Below, in pieces: positions 26,612 through 35,033 of a stretch of 40,389 bases of DNA. The stretch spans positions 85,586 through 125,974 of the forward strand of contig NZ_LASA01000090.1 of the NCBI RefSeq assembly GCF_001562015.1, given 5' to 3'. The translations under genes and the position numbers were made by a program. Within the stretch, counting starts at the first letter, position 1. Each line of letters starts with the position of its first letter. The stretch is from Endozoicomonas arenosclerae. GTDB lineage: Bacteria > Pseudomonadota > Gammaproteobacteria > Pseudomonadales > Endozoicomonadaceae. Under the pieces are notes generated by a model. The model had not been told where the DNA came from. It did not search any database and saw only the letters and a list, made by a program, of their open reading frames with translations.

Positions 26612-27337
26612 TCAAGCCTCCAAGCTGTCCTTTTGGTGATCAAGAGATTTGATCACTTTGGCTGGAATCCCTCCTGCCAGTACTCCTGGAGGCAGGTCTT
26701 TTGTTACAACACTTCCTGTGGCTACAATGGTTCCGGCGCCAATACGCACGCCTCCCATAACCGTTACTCCAGCAGCGAGCCAGACATTATCTTCAATAAT
26801 GATGTCACCCACCTGATCATCGGTATCGGGCAGTCCTTTGGCTCTATCTACAGGATCGGTTGGGTGGCCCGGGTAACCGACCAGACGTACCTTGACTGCC
26901 AGTCTGACGTTGTCGCCAATTTCAATTTTGCGGCCAACAAAAATTTCGTTTTGCCAACTGATACCAACGTTGTCGCCTACTTTCAGAATTGGGGTTTCAG
27001 AACTTGATGCTCGGCCACTGATCGTTGTGTGACCGGAAATGCGGCAGTTATTCCCCATGGTGATGGAAAGAGGGCCAAGTAAGAGTGGCATACCAGAGTA
27101 AACATAAAGTCGCTTGGGATTATTCGTTAGGCGACTTTTAAATAGAGGTGTCCAATACAAGGATCGAAAAAAGCTGGAAATCAGGCCCGTTATCATTTTG
27201 TGGGCATGATACAAAATGCTGTGTATTGGACGGATTAAAGGAAATTCGAAGTGTCGGATCGCTTTGAGTGATGAAAAAATAACTCGAGCGATAGGTGACT
27301 TACCGGACTTCAGCCAGTTTTTCAGGCTGTTGATCAT
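26612..27337 (-). CDS. Left-handed beta-helix O-acetyltransferase (SypM-like)
   Basis: Hexapeptide-repeat acyltransferase of the WcaF/NodL/maltose-O-acetyltransferase group, 241 residues from the preferred start. Repeats such as IEIGDNVRLAVKVRLV, IIIEDNVWLAAGVTVMGG and VRIGAGTIVATGSVVTKDLP build the beta helix, and AGGIPAKVIK is the conserved C-terminal turn. A basic N-terminal extension of about 80 residues precedes the catalytic part. It probably acetylates a sugar in the repeat unit. The ATG at 27355 has no ribosome site, while 27337 has AAGGA nine bases upstream. The gene overlaps the polymerase gene by 38 bases. Position matches sypM. Confidence 0.9.
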   Translation of the reverse strand: MINSLKNWLKSGKSPIARVIFSSLKAIRHFEFPLIRPIHSILYHAHKMITGLISSFFRSLYWTPLFKSRLTNNPKRLYVYSGMPLLLGPLSITMGNNCRISGHTTISGRASSSETPILKVGDNVGISWQNEIFVGRKIEIGDNVRLAVKVRLVGYPGHPTDPVDRAKGLPDTDDQVGDIIIEDNVWLAAGVTVMGGVRIGAGTIVATGSVVTKDLPPGVLAGGIPAKVIKSLDHQKDSLEA

Positions 27338-28799
27338 TGGGCTTTTCCTTGCCATTGTTCGAAGAGTTGTTGGATTTCCCTGACTTTTTAACTATAGACT
27401 CTTTTTCTTCTTCTGCTTTTTCAGGGTGATAGGTATCCATGTAGTTGGCTATGGCAATACTGATCGAAGTAATAATGTAGATTGGCCAGAGAAAACCCTG
27501 ACTCAAAAAGCTACCGGAAACACAGAAGCCGACCAGCCCCGCATAAGTCCCAACGGTTATTGCTGTTAGATGAGGGTCGTATTCCGGTGACCCTCTGTTT
27601 CGATCCAGCCGCTCCAGGGAAGATCGAATGGACATGAAGATGTTGAATATCAGGAAAAGGAACAAGCCCAGCCCGAAAAATCCGGCTTCTGCCAGTACCT
27701 GGAACCAGGTACTGTGGGTCACGTGTGCCTGACCTTCTGCACGACTGTGGGTGGCATAATCCCAATAATTATCCAGAAACAGTGAAAGCCCTACACCGGT
27801 CATGGGGTTTCTCAGGCCCATAAAGAATGCTGCTTCCCAGGCATGAATCCGACCCATTGCTGAAGCATCTACGCCTTCTTCTGCCGCCCCCCCGGACTTA
27901 CGGTCATTGATACCGGCAGCTGCCACCAGAATCATCAAACCAAAACTGCCAATACTGATCAGCAGCAGCTTTGACTTGATAATTCTGAGGCCAAATATGC
28001 CCATAACCGCTACTGTTGCTAGCAGCCCCCCCCGACTTTGGGTGGCGATAATGGATGATACAAAAATAACGAATCCCACGAGTCCAAGCAGTGTTCTTAA
28101 TCTTCCAGTTCCCCGGGTTACTGCGAAAGCAATGGCATAACTCATAGGGAAGCTGAGAACCAACGACAGGTCATTGGGGTCACCCAGGCTGGTACCAGGA
28201 ATGGTGACACGGGTTTCTTCTACCATGCCTATGCCATTGGCATTGTTGTAAAGAGTGACGTAGCCAACAGCCAGTCCGGAGCAAATAATCAGAAAGTGAG
28301 CAAGCTTGAAGTGCCAGTGCTCGGTCATCAGCCAGGAAATAGCCAACACCATGATTCCGATCTTTACATAAACACTGGTGAAACTGCCAAAGGCACTGGG
28401 TGGGTGGCTAGAGAAGGCAATACCCAATACAACCCAGCCAAAAAAACGGGCAAAAGCTGTGTGCTCTTTTCGCCAGTATACTTTTACTTTCCGGGTCAAA
28501 ATAATATGCCATGCCAGAACAAAGTAGGATCCAAGCGCTGTCAGCATAGGAATTTTGATGGGATCCAGTTGTGGAAAGACTTCGTGAAGTCGGAAAAACG
28601 AGAACATGATGAAAATCAGTACGACAACAAAAGGCTTACGTAAAATAAAAATCAGGCCCAGAGGAATGGCTGCCAGAGGAATCAGGGCTATAGGGTGAGG
28701 AAGCAGAATTGCAGGCAAGGCCGCCAGTACACAGTAGATGCTGGCTACCATAGTCTGGTGCTGGTTAGCAAAAATTCTCTCTAGAACCGGACCTCGCAT
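27300..28799 (-). CDS. O-antigen ligase/polymerase family protein (Wzy-like, SypL-like)
   Basis: Inner-membrane protein of 499 residues with about eleven hydrophobic helices. It has the Wzy_C/O-antigen-ligase signature near residues 340-385: GVGLSLFLDNYW, then HVTHSTWFQVLAEAGFFGLGL. It either polymerises the repeat units in the periplasm or ligates chains. In a locus with flippase and chain-length genes, polymerase is the more likely role. The C-terminal 50 residues are hydrophilic and rich in lysine, asparagine and serine. GAGGAAAT before the ATG at 28799 supports the start. Confidence 0.9.
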   Translation of the reverse strand: MRGPVLERIFANQHQTMVASIYCVLAALPAILLPHPIALIPLAAIPLGLIFILRKPFVVVLIFIMFSFFRLHEVFPQLDPIKIPMLTALGSYFVLAWHIILTRKVKVYWRKEHTAFARFFGWVVLGIAFSSHPPSAFGSFTSVYVKIGIMVLAISWLMTEHWHFKLAHFLIICSGLAVGYVTLYNNANGIGMVEETRVTIPGTSLGDPNDLSLVLSFPMSYAIAFAVTRGTGRLRTLLGLVGFVIFVSSIIATQSRGGLLATVAVMGIFGLRIIKSKLLLISIGSFGLMILVAAAGINDRKSGGAAEEGVDASAMGRIHAWEAAFFMGLRNPMTGVGLSLFLDNYWDYATHSRAEGQAHVTHSTWFQVLAEAGFFGLGLFLFLIFNIFMSIRSSLERLDRNRGSPEYDPHLTAITVGTYAGLVGFCVSGSFLSQGFLWPIYIITSISIAIANYMDTYHPEKAEEEKESIVKKSGKSNNSSNNGKEKPNDQQPEKLAEVR

Positions 28800-28811
28800 A
28801 TTTCCTCACTA

Positions 28812-28825
28812 AGGCACTAGTGCCT
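28812..28825. repeat. 14-bp perfect palindrome between the polymerase and flippase genes
   Basis: AGGCACTAGTGCCT is fully self-complementary and contains the flippase stop codon. It lies in the 17-base gap of the operon, 13 bases before the polymerase ATG. No T-tract. It may fold in mRNA and tune coupling, or be chance. Confidence 0.35.
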
Positions 28826-30244
28826 GAGATACCCAAGTATGGTCTGGGACTGCTTTCGAAATAGCAGCAGCATTGATAACAGGAAAATCAGGCCTCCAGA
28901 TAAGATCATTGATCCAAAAAGTAACCAGCTGTTGAGATCCAGTGCCTGATGCCGGAAATACATGAGTCCTGCCAACATCAGTGCTGAACTGATAAACCCA
29001 GGAGCCAGAGCTTTAAAGAAGTCTCTGGCTGAAACCTGAAAAACAGGGAGCATATTCCAGAGGTGTAAAACGAAGCTGACACCCGTGACTCCCAACCAGG
29101 CAAGGCAGGCGCCGGTTACACCATACTGAATCCCAAAGATAATCATGGGTAACATAATCAGTGATCCGAGTAAGGCTCGGGTGTTCTTTTTGGGTTCCCC
29201 AACAGCGGTAGACGCTGTGGCTAGAATCTCCGATAGCATTCTCAAAGGGCTTGATAAACACAGAATCTGGAAAGGAATGATGGCTGCAGTCCATTTTTCT
29301 GAAAGCACCAATGTGATTAGCTCCGGAGCTACCGCACACATACCAAAATAAATCGGAAAGAGAGCCAGACTGGCTAACTGAATGGACTTGATCAGGTACA
29401 GGCCAGCTACGTCCTTCTCATTTTGTAGCTTTGCGAAAGAGGAAAGACCAAGGTGATTGAGCAGTTCACCTATTTTGTCACTGGGCAGATTGGCCAGATT
29501 CCGGGCAACAGAGAAAATACCCAATTCTGTTTTATTCAACAGTTTGCCAATACTGATACTGGTGAAAACATTGTAGAGGTACCGAAGCACATCATTGATG
29601 GTGGCCAGGCCACTGAAAGCAGCTATTTTTGAAAAACCCTGAAAATTCAGTGCAGGCATTATCCAGCAGGGCTGAAGTCTGAAAAAACCAATGGTTGAGA
29701 CCAGTCGCATGAATAAATGCCCCAGGATCAGAGACCATACGCCCCATCCTGTTGCCGCCAAAGCCAATGTGAAAATACTGGTGCTGAGAGTGGTAAAGAA
29801 TTGAACCTTTTCCCGCTCCTTATAAAGCATGTTTCTGCTTGCAAGGGCATAGGGCAGGGTATGGAAAATAAGAATAAGGTGCTGAGCAGAGATCACTTGA
29901 ATCAGCAGTGTTACTCTGGGCTCATTAAAAAAGTCAGCTATAAAAGGTGCGGCAAAGAAGAAAATTAAAAAAAAGCAGACGCAGGAAATAATATTCACGG
30001 TGAAGCATTGCTTGAGAGTATTGTTATCCAGATCTTCTGTCTGAATAACCGCTTTAGCTATGCCAAAGTCGCCCATCAAGGCAAAAATACCAATAAAGGC
30101 CATGGTCATGGCCATCAGACCATAATCATCGGGAGTAAGAAGACGGATTAGAATCAGGGTGTTCAGCCATGTGAAAATCTGGGCGGCGAGCCTCAGCATG
30201 GCGCCTATTTTCAATCCTTTGATTACATTCTGACCCAGTTCCAT
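28817..30244 (-). CDS. Polysaccharide repeat-unit flippase (Wzx-like, SypK-like)
   Basis: A 475-residue member of the MATE/MVF superfamily with about twelve to fourteen hydrophobic helices. The N-terminal pattern, GAMLRLAAQIFTWLNTLILIRLLTPDDYGLMAMTMA split by polar turns, is the standard start of Wzx/lipopolysaccharide translocases. It moves undecaprenyl-linked repeat units to the periplasmic face. It starts four bases after the GT4 stop. Position between a GT4 and an O-antigen ligase gene corresponds to sypK. Confidence 0.9.
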   Translation of the reverse strand: MELGQNVIKGLKIGAMLRLAAQIFTWLNTLILIRLLTPDDYGLMAMTMAFIGIFALMGDFGIAKAVIQTEDLDNNTLKQCFTVNIISCVCFFLIFFFAAPFIADFFNEPRVTLLIQVISAQHLILIFHTLPYALASRNMLYKEREKVQFFTTLSTSIFTLALAATGWGVWSLILGHLFMRLVSTIGFFRLQPCWIMPALNFQGFSKIAAFSGLATINDVLRYLYNVFTSISIGKLLNKTELGIFSVARNLANLPSDKIGELLNHLGLSSFAKLQNEKDVAGLYLIKSIQLASLALFPIYFGMCAVAPELITLVLSEKWTAAIIPFQILCLSSPLRMLSEILATASTAVGEPKKNTRALLGSLIMLPMIIFGIQYGVTGACLAWLGVTGVSFVLHLWNMLPVFQVSARDFFKALAPGFISSALMLAGLMYFRHQALDLNSWLLFGSMILSGGLIFLLSMLLLFRKQSQTILGYLRH

Positions 30245-30248
30245 GGTG

Positions 30249-31331
30249 TTATTCTCTTAATTCCGTAGCCGTAAGTTTTTGACTGGAAAGCCATTGGTTC
30301 TCTGGCCAGGGCAATCCTTTTTTTGAAAGCGCTTGTTTATAAACAGTCAGGATTTCAGGCAGAATGGCGTCATAGGAATACTGCTGTTCAATGGTTTGCT
30401 GGCAGCTTTTTGATAGTGCACTGAGTTGAGCCGCATCCAGCTTGGACCAGTTGCTGACCAGTTCAGCCATGACTCTTATATTGCCTGTTGGGGCGATCCA
30501 GCCGTTGCAGTTCTGCTTGATAAGCTCTGGCAATGCTCCCAGCCGATAGGCGGCCACCGGTATGCCCCGGGACATTGCCTCCAGGGCTACCATTGGAAGT
30601 CCTTCTTCTCTGGAGGAAATACAGAGGAGACCAATATCATCCCATTGTGCTTCCATATCTTTGACTTGGCCCAGACACAAAATATTGCTGGCGGATTGTT
30701 CAAAAATTTCCTTTTCCATAGGGCCACCGCCAATCATCTTGAAGGCTATGTCAGGCAATCTTTCTGCAATTTGCAGGAAAATATCGGGCCCTTTTTCATG
30801 ACTCAAGCGACCTACAAAGGCAACATGTTTGCCTAAAGGTGAGGTTATAGAAGACAAGTTGATAAAATTGTTGATAACAGCGGGTCGGTTAGGGAACCGC
30901 AGGGCGATTTCCTCACTGACAGCAATATTGGTTGATAGTCTGCTGGTGAACTTATCGAGAAGAGTGTAAAGCCGAACCATTCCAGAACCCTGATCACCAT
31001 TATGGAATGTCGACACGACAGGTGTTTTGCTGGGCAGGGCTGCCAATCTACCAAGAACTCCCGCCTTGTAGCCGTGAGTATGCAATAAAAGAGGCTTTTC
31101 ACGGGTTAGCTTATCTTTCAATTGAAGAAACGAGCCTGAAAGATAAGAGTATTCGATACCATGGGTGATCAGCTTGTCTTCGAGAGGATGTCGCTCTGAA
31201 TAACGTTTGAAAAACAGAATTTCGGAACAAATATCAGCCTGTTTGAGTGCCAGGGCGAGATGAACAATGTGGGTTTCGATTCCTCCCAGCTGGCTGGAGT
31301 CCAGAAAAATAATGATTTTCTGCCTGTCCAT
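30249..31331 (-). CDS. Glycosyltransferase, GT4 family (SypJ-like)
   Basis: GT-B retaining glycosyltransferase of 360 residues. It has LDSSQLGGIETHIVHLALAL, with the acceptor glycines near residues 16-18, LLHTHGYKAGVLGRL in the N-domain, VAFVGRLSHEKGPDIFLQIA in the C-domain, and the EX7E motif in REEGLPMVALEAMSRG. GAGGAAG eight bases upstream supports the ATG. It is the second gene of the leftward operon, 11 bases after the c-di-GMP enzyme. Sugar unknown. Confidence 0.92.
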   Translation of the reverse strand: MDRQKIIIFLDSSQLGGIETHIVHLALALKQADICSEILFFKRYSERHPLEDKLITHGIEYSYLSGSFLQLKDKLTREKPLLLHTHGYKAGVLGRLAALPSKTPVVSTFHNGDQGSGMVRLYTLLDKFTSRLSTNIAVSEEIALRFPNRPAVINNFINLSSITSPLGKHVAFVGRLSHEKGPDIFLQIAERLPDIAFKMIGGGPMEKEIFEQSASNILCLGQVKDMEAQWDDIGLLCISSREEGLPMVALEAMSRGIPVAAYRLGALPELIKQNCNGWIAPTGNIRVMAELVSNWSKLDAAQLSALSKSCQQTIEQQYSYDAILPEILTVYKQALSKKGLPWPENQWLSSQKLTATELRE

Positions 31332-31342
31332 GGATGGCTTCC

Positions 31343-33460
31343 TCAGGAGGTTGAAGGTCTGTTTTTCCAGTCTTTCAGGATATTGGCAAATTCCTCGTTG
31401 GGAACGGGCTTGCTGTAAAAATAGCCTTGGCCTTCAGTACAACCCGAGTTAATCAGGTGGGCTTCCTGTTCAACGGTTTCCACACCCTCAGCAATGACTT
31501 CAATACCAAAGCTTCGGCCGAGCTGAATAATCGCTTCAACAATAACCGTGTTTTCCTTGTTTTCTGGCAGGCCTTCAACAAAGGTTTTATCAATCTTCAG
31601 TTTGTCGAATGGAAACTGTTTCAGATAACTCAGGGATGAATAGCCGGTACCAAAATCATCCAGTGCCAGGGTAATGCCTGTTGCCTTGATCTTGTTCAGC
31701 TGCTCGGAGGAAAGCTCTATATCCTCCATAATGCAGGTTTCAGTCACTTCAATTTCCAGCAACTCTGGGGGAATCTGATATTTGTGAATGAGGTAATTGA
31801 TGCGATCGACAATGTTCTTGTCTCTTAATTGAATAGCAGACAGGTTTACTGCAATTCTCAGGTCATTGAATCCCGCCTCATGCCATTCATGGAGCTGGTG
31901 ACATGCGGACTCAAGCACCCAATCACCTATGGGAATAATATCCAGGTTATTTTCTGCCATGGGTATGAACATTTCTGGCGAAATAGGGCCTTTTTCGGGG
32001 TGTTTCCAGCGGAGTAAGGCTTCTGCACCCACCAGTCTTGAGGTTTTAAAGTCAATCTGAGGTTGATAAACCAGGCTCAGTTCATGATGTTCAAGCGCTT
32101 CATGAAGATCCATTTCCAGCTTTTTACGTTGACGAATTTCAGTATCGATCGTAGCAATGTAAAACTGGTAGCGGTTGTGGCTTCTGGACTTGGCCATGAT
32201 CATGGCAAACTCTGCCTGCTGAAGCAGGTTGTCGACCTCTTGACCGTCATCAGGAAACAGGGTGATGCCCACAGTTCCGCTGATTGTTATTTTTTCGTCA
32301 TTCACCAGAATGGGCTTGATTAATTGTTTAAGCAGAGCCTGGGCTAACTCGGCAGCTTCGTAAGGTTGAGTGATTTTTGAGAGAATAATGGCAAACTGAT
32401 CTTCACCCAGTCGGCCAATGTAAGCTTTGTTACCAATGTGATTTCGTAACCGGTCGGCGATTTTGACCAGTGCATGCTCTGCGGCATTGAAGTTGAACTG
32501 GGCATTCAAGGACTTAAAGTCATCCAGTCCCAGGCAAAGGATCGCAATATTACTTTCGGAGGCCGAAGGCTTGTTGATCAGGCTTTGCAAATGCTTTTGC
32601 AGGGTTTTGCGATTGGGTAAGCGGGTCAGATAGTCGTATTGAGATAATCTCATGATCTGGGCTTCAGCCTTTTGCCGCAGATTCAGGTTTCTTTCAATAG
32701 ACTCAAGAAGCTGATTAGCTGTTCTGACCCAAAGGCCCAGTTCGTTATTCTGGTGGCCCTTTGGCATGGGAAGCTTGTGAGAGCCAGGAGCGTCAGGGTT
32801 AATTTGAGAGAGGTTTCTAATGAGTCTGTTGAGTGGCTTGGTCAATATCAAGGAATAAATAAGGTAAAGCAACAAGGCCATGGCAATGGCCCTGAAAATA
32901 CCACTGACCAGGACTATCAGGGAACGCTGGATGAATTCTCGTCCATGATAAGCCGTATCAATTGCCAGCAGGAGCTCACCATAGTACTCGTGAAAAGGCT
33001 CTTCTTTGTAAAGCGGGATTCTGTAGATTCGAATAGGTTCAAATATATAGTCAGACAACTGTCTGTATCTTGAAGTGGAGAGGCTTCTTTCCACGACTGC
33101 GAGCTCGGGTTCATCCGGTATCTTAATAGCCGCCACATGTACGGATTGGTGTTCCATCAAGCCTGAAAGTATTTCTTCGGCCATGGTGGGTTCAAGTCTG
33201 TAGGCTGCCTGTATGGAGGACTCTCTGATCATTGCCAGCATCTGCTGGGCTTCTGAGTCAATACTTTTACTGGACTGGCGAGCATCTATGAGAATTTGAA
33301 CACAGCTGATGGCTATACCCAGAACACAGGCCGCAAGTAGAACAGCTTTTAGCAGTTTGGCAGATAAGCGTTGCTTAGCATCAATGCCTGTGCTGGTTTC
33401 CATATGCCTTGACTTCTTTCGATGCCATCCATAAGAACGTTTTTCAACGACAGACTTCAT
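31343..33460 (-). CDS. Membrane GGDEF-EAL protein, degenerate GGDEF and intact EAL (c-di-GMP phosphodiesterase)
   Basis: A 705-residue inner-membrane regulator. Two membrane helices (about 36-58 and 180-206) enclose a periplasmic sensor domain. A HAMP-like linker with TKPLNRLIRNLSQIN follows, then the GGDEF domain (about 265-440) and the EAL domain (about 450-700). The GGDEF signature reads GEDQF (352-356), so cyclase activity is unlikely. The EAL domain keeps EALLRW (E480), the Asn in NLS, the Glu in EVTET, DDFGTGYSSL, the Lys in KIDKTFV and the Glu in AEGVE. It should therefore hydrolyse cyclic di-GMP, possibly stimulated by GTP on the GGDEF half. It is the first gene of the operon. Start may be 33460 or 33403; the second has a slightly better ribosome site. 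Confidence 0.93.
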   Translation of the reverse strand: MKSVVEKRSYGWHRKKSRHMETSTGIDAKQRLSAKLLKAVLLAACVLGIAISCVQILIDARQSSKSIDSEAQQMLAMIRESSIQAAYRLEPTMAEEILSGLMEHQSVHVAAIKIPDEPELAVVERSLSTSRYRQLSDYIFEPIRIYRIPLYKEEPFHEYYGELLLAIDTAYHGREFIQRSLIVLVSGIFRAIAMALLLYLIYSLILTKPLNRLIRNLSQINPDAPGSHKLPMPKGHQNNELGLWVRTANQLLESIERNLNLRQKAEAQIMRLSQYDYLTRLPNRKTLQKHLQSLINKPSASESNIAILCLGLDDFKSLNAQFNFNAAEHALVKIADRLRNHIGNKAYIGRLGEDQFAIILSKITQPYEAAELAQALLKQLIKPILVNDEKITISGTVGITLFPDDGQEVDNLLQQAEFAMIMAKSRSHNRYQFYIATIDTEIRQRKKLEMDLHEALEHHELSLVYQPQIDFKTSRLVGAEALLRWKHPEKGPISPEMFIPMAENNLDIIPIGDWVLESACHQLHEWHEAGFNDLRIAVNLSAIQLRDKNIVDRINYLIHKYQIPPELLEIEVTETCIMEDIELSSEQLNKIKATGITLALDDFGTGYSSLSYLKQFPFDKLKIDKTFVEGLPENKENTVIVEAIIQLGRSFGIEVIAEGVETVEQEAHLINSGCTEGQGYFYSKPVPNEEFANILKDWKNRPSTS

Positions 33461-33865
33461 TGAGGTTGGCTGTTATTAAAAAAGGACTAATCAGCTAATA
33501 AGCAACAAGTAGTTGGTCAAAGAGCTTTTTATTTTCCTTGTGAGATTAACTATAGGAAGTTAATAGCAGGCCACTAATACGAAATTGTAATCTTTAAGCA
33601 TGATTTTAATTATGTTTTTTATTAGATCAGATAATTGTCGTGAAGTGTTTTTATTTTATTTTTGTTTAAAAAAAGCGGTGATAAATTGGCAAAAGGCCTT
33701 TTTGATTAAGAAATATTATTTTGAATCAATGCTTATATTTCTAAAGGGTATAGAGCTCTTCATTAAGTTACCAATGCTTGTCTAGTCTGGTAATTAGTCT
33801 TAAAAAAAGATGTCTGGGTTTTCGATTGTGAAAAACCTATGAATAAAATGAAGGAGTAGGAAGTA
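33461..33865. promoter_or_regulatory. AT-rich divergent regulatory region of the polysaccharide locus
   Basis: 405 bases without a credible gene. A 61-codon frame at 33600-33785 has the composition of AT-rich non-coding DNA and no ribosome site. The region separates the two divergent operons and must hold both promoters. The AT richness stands out against the flanking genes and would suit H-NS-type silencing. A dyad at 33763-33803 is described separately. No sigma-54 promoter was found by eye. Confidence 0.6.
33763..33803. promoter_or_regulatory. Composite dyad, possible operator upstream of the STAS gene
   Basis: TTACCA-N14-TGGTAA is a perfect 6-bp inverted repeat, and further out TTAAG at 33763 and CTTAA at 33799 also pair, five bases off phase. 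It lies about 60 to 100 bases before the STAS ATG, a normal site for an operator or activator. The protein is unknown. Confidence 0.35.
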
Positions 33866-34198
33866 ATGGATTACGCAACCTGGCACGCTCAGTCATGCGA
33901 TGTCATTTCACTGACAGACCAATTTAATGCAGAAACCGTCAATGATGTTAGATCCCACTTCGATCATCTGATCAGAGATTGTGCAGGTGATGTCCTGGTA
34001 GATATGAGCTCTGTTAAGGAACTGGATTCTTCCGGGATTGGTGCTCTGGTATTTCTTTACAAGCGTTTGAAAATAGAAAACAGACAACTGGCTTTAGTCG
34101 GAGTTAATGGCAAGCCAGACGAACTGCTTAGCATGTTACGAATTAATCAAACGATCAAGCAATATAATGATGTGGAAGACTATTTGTCCAATCAGTAA
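33866..34198 (+). CDS. STAS-domain protein (anti-sigma factor antagonist type, SypA-like)
   Basis: A free-standing 110-residue STAS domain. The core is DVLVDMSSVKELDSSGIGALVFLYKRLK, shown here only as a pattern. The phospho-acceptor is one of Ser55/Ser56 in LDSSG. In Vibrio fischeri, SypA is a small STAS protein encoded first in the syp locus, and phosphorylation of its conserved serine by SypE controls biofilm formation. This gene likewise opens an operon with export genes. AAGGAGTAGGAAG just before the ATG is a strong ribosome site. No serine kinase or phosphatase is in the window, so its partner lies elsewhere. Confidence 0.9.
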   Translation: MDYATWHAQSCDVISLTDQFNAETVNDVRSHFDHLIRDCAGDVLVDMSSVKELDSSGIGALVFLYKRLKIENRQLALVGVNGKPDELLSMLRINQTIKQYNDVEDYLSNQ

Positions 34199-35033
34199 AA
34201 AAAGTTTTGATCAAGTTGTACAAATCTTTAAAAACCCTGCAGATTTCATCTGTAGGGCTTTTTTGTGTCTGATATTTTTATTTATATCCGGCTGTAATCA
34301 TTGGCCTGATCATGCAGAGCGTACTGTCAGTGTGGTTGATCGTTATCCGAATCCTCCCGAGGCTGTCGACCTGCCTTATTTAGAAAGTCTTTTGGATATT
34401 GGTGAATCAAGAACATCTTTTGTGATCAATAAAGGTGCTGAATACTGTATGCCTGGTCAAGTAAAGGTTGTTAGAAGTTATTTACGCAGAGCTCGGATGG
34501 AAATGGATGGCAGCTTACATCTTGATGCTCAATACAATTTGGCTATGGCTATGGAGCAGTTAGATTATGTTACCCGACTGATGTCCAGCCTGTCAGAAAC
34601 CAGCGAGTGTTTGAATCGTTTTTCAAGCTTAAAAGAAGAAGCGGAACCCACAGAATCATTCGCCAGTGAGCTTTCAGCCGCACTGAATTGTGGATGCGAC
34701 CAGATTAATGCCAATGGTGAGATATCAATGGGCTTTCACAAGCGTTTGTTGATGGTGTACTCGGTCATGGAAAATCATCCCGAAGTATTTATATCCATCT
34801 ACTCATTGGATGAAAACAGAGGGAAGGAAGTCTCTGATTTTTTTGCTAGCAAGGGCATTAATAACAAGAACATAAAAAGTAAGCTGGCGGCTGAGTCACC
34901 TGTTCTACTCAGTTCTGATGGGTTGGCTTTTTCGGTAGATATTAAAAATCAGACCAGAAGATTCAGGTTAAGGGAGTGGAGAGACTCGATTGACCTGGAA
35001 TCAACTATTATCAGGAGTCCATTCCGTGAATAA
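34167..35033 (+). CDS. Lipoprotein with degenerate OmpA-like C-terminus (SypB-like position)
   Basis: About 288 residues. A hydrophobic stretch (AFLCLIFLFISGC) ends in a lipobox Cys near residue 44, counted from the ATG at 34167. The frame opens inside the STAS gene; ATGs at 34167 and 34170, or TTG at 34263, are the candidate starts, all with poor ribosome sites. The C-terminal part (MENHPEVFISIYSLDENRGKE, then VSDFFASKGINNKNIKSKL) follows the OmpA pattern of strand, helix, Gly-Ile turn and strand, but lacks the peptidoglycan-binding residues. In V. fischeri the gene after sypA encodes an OmpA-family protein, SypB. An intrinsic terminator sits within the signal-peptide codons. Confidence 0.75.
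   Translation: MMWKTICPISKKSFDQVVQIFKNPADFICRAFLCLIFLFISGCNHWPDHAERTVSVVDRYPNPPEAVDLPYLESLLDIGESRTSFVINKGAEYCMPGQVKVVRSYLRRARMEMDGSLHLDAQYNLAMAMEQLDYVTRLMSSLSETSECLNRFSSLKEEAEPTESFASELSAALNCGCDQINANGEISMGFHKRLLMVYSVMENHPEVFISIYSLDENRGKEVSDFFASKGINNKNIKSKLAAESPVLLSSDGLAFSVDIKNQTRRFRLREWRDSIDLESTIIRSPFRE
34231..34264 (+). terminator. Intrinsic terminator inside the start of the lipoprotein gene
   Basis: CCCTGCAGAT and ATCTGTAGGG form a 10-bp stem (one G-U) with a three-base loop, followed directly by CTTTTTT and preceded by AAAA. It begins 33 bases after the STAS stop, as expected for a terminator of that gene. It also lies in frame within the presumed signal-peptide region of the next gene, so it could act as an attenuator. 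Confidence 0.85.

Noticed and set aside
26360-27007. 215-codon frame on the plus strand across the GT and acetyltransferase genes
   Set aside because: It lies opposite two well-supported genes, and its protein has no family pattern; it is an antisense shadow.
33690-33715. Possible sigma-54 promoter (TGGCAAAAGGCCTTTTTG), expected if the locus were controlled like V. fischeri syp by SypG
   Set aside because: The -24 TGGCA is present but the -12 TTGC is missing at the right spacing; the match is better explained as a short AAAAGGCCTTTT palindrome.
33600-33785. 61-codon open frame in the divergent polysaccharide promoter region
   Set aside because: Composition is that of AT-rich non-coding DNA (runs of Phe, Ile, Lys), with no ribosome site and no recognisable pattern.
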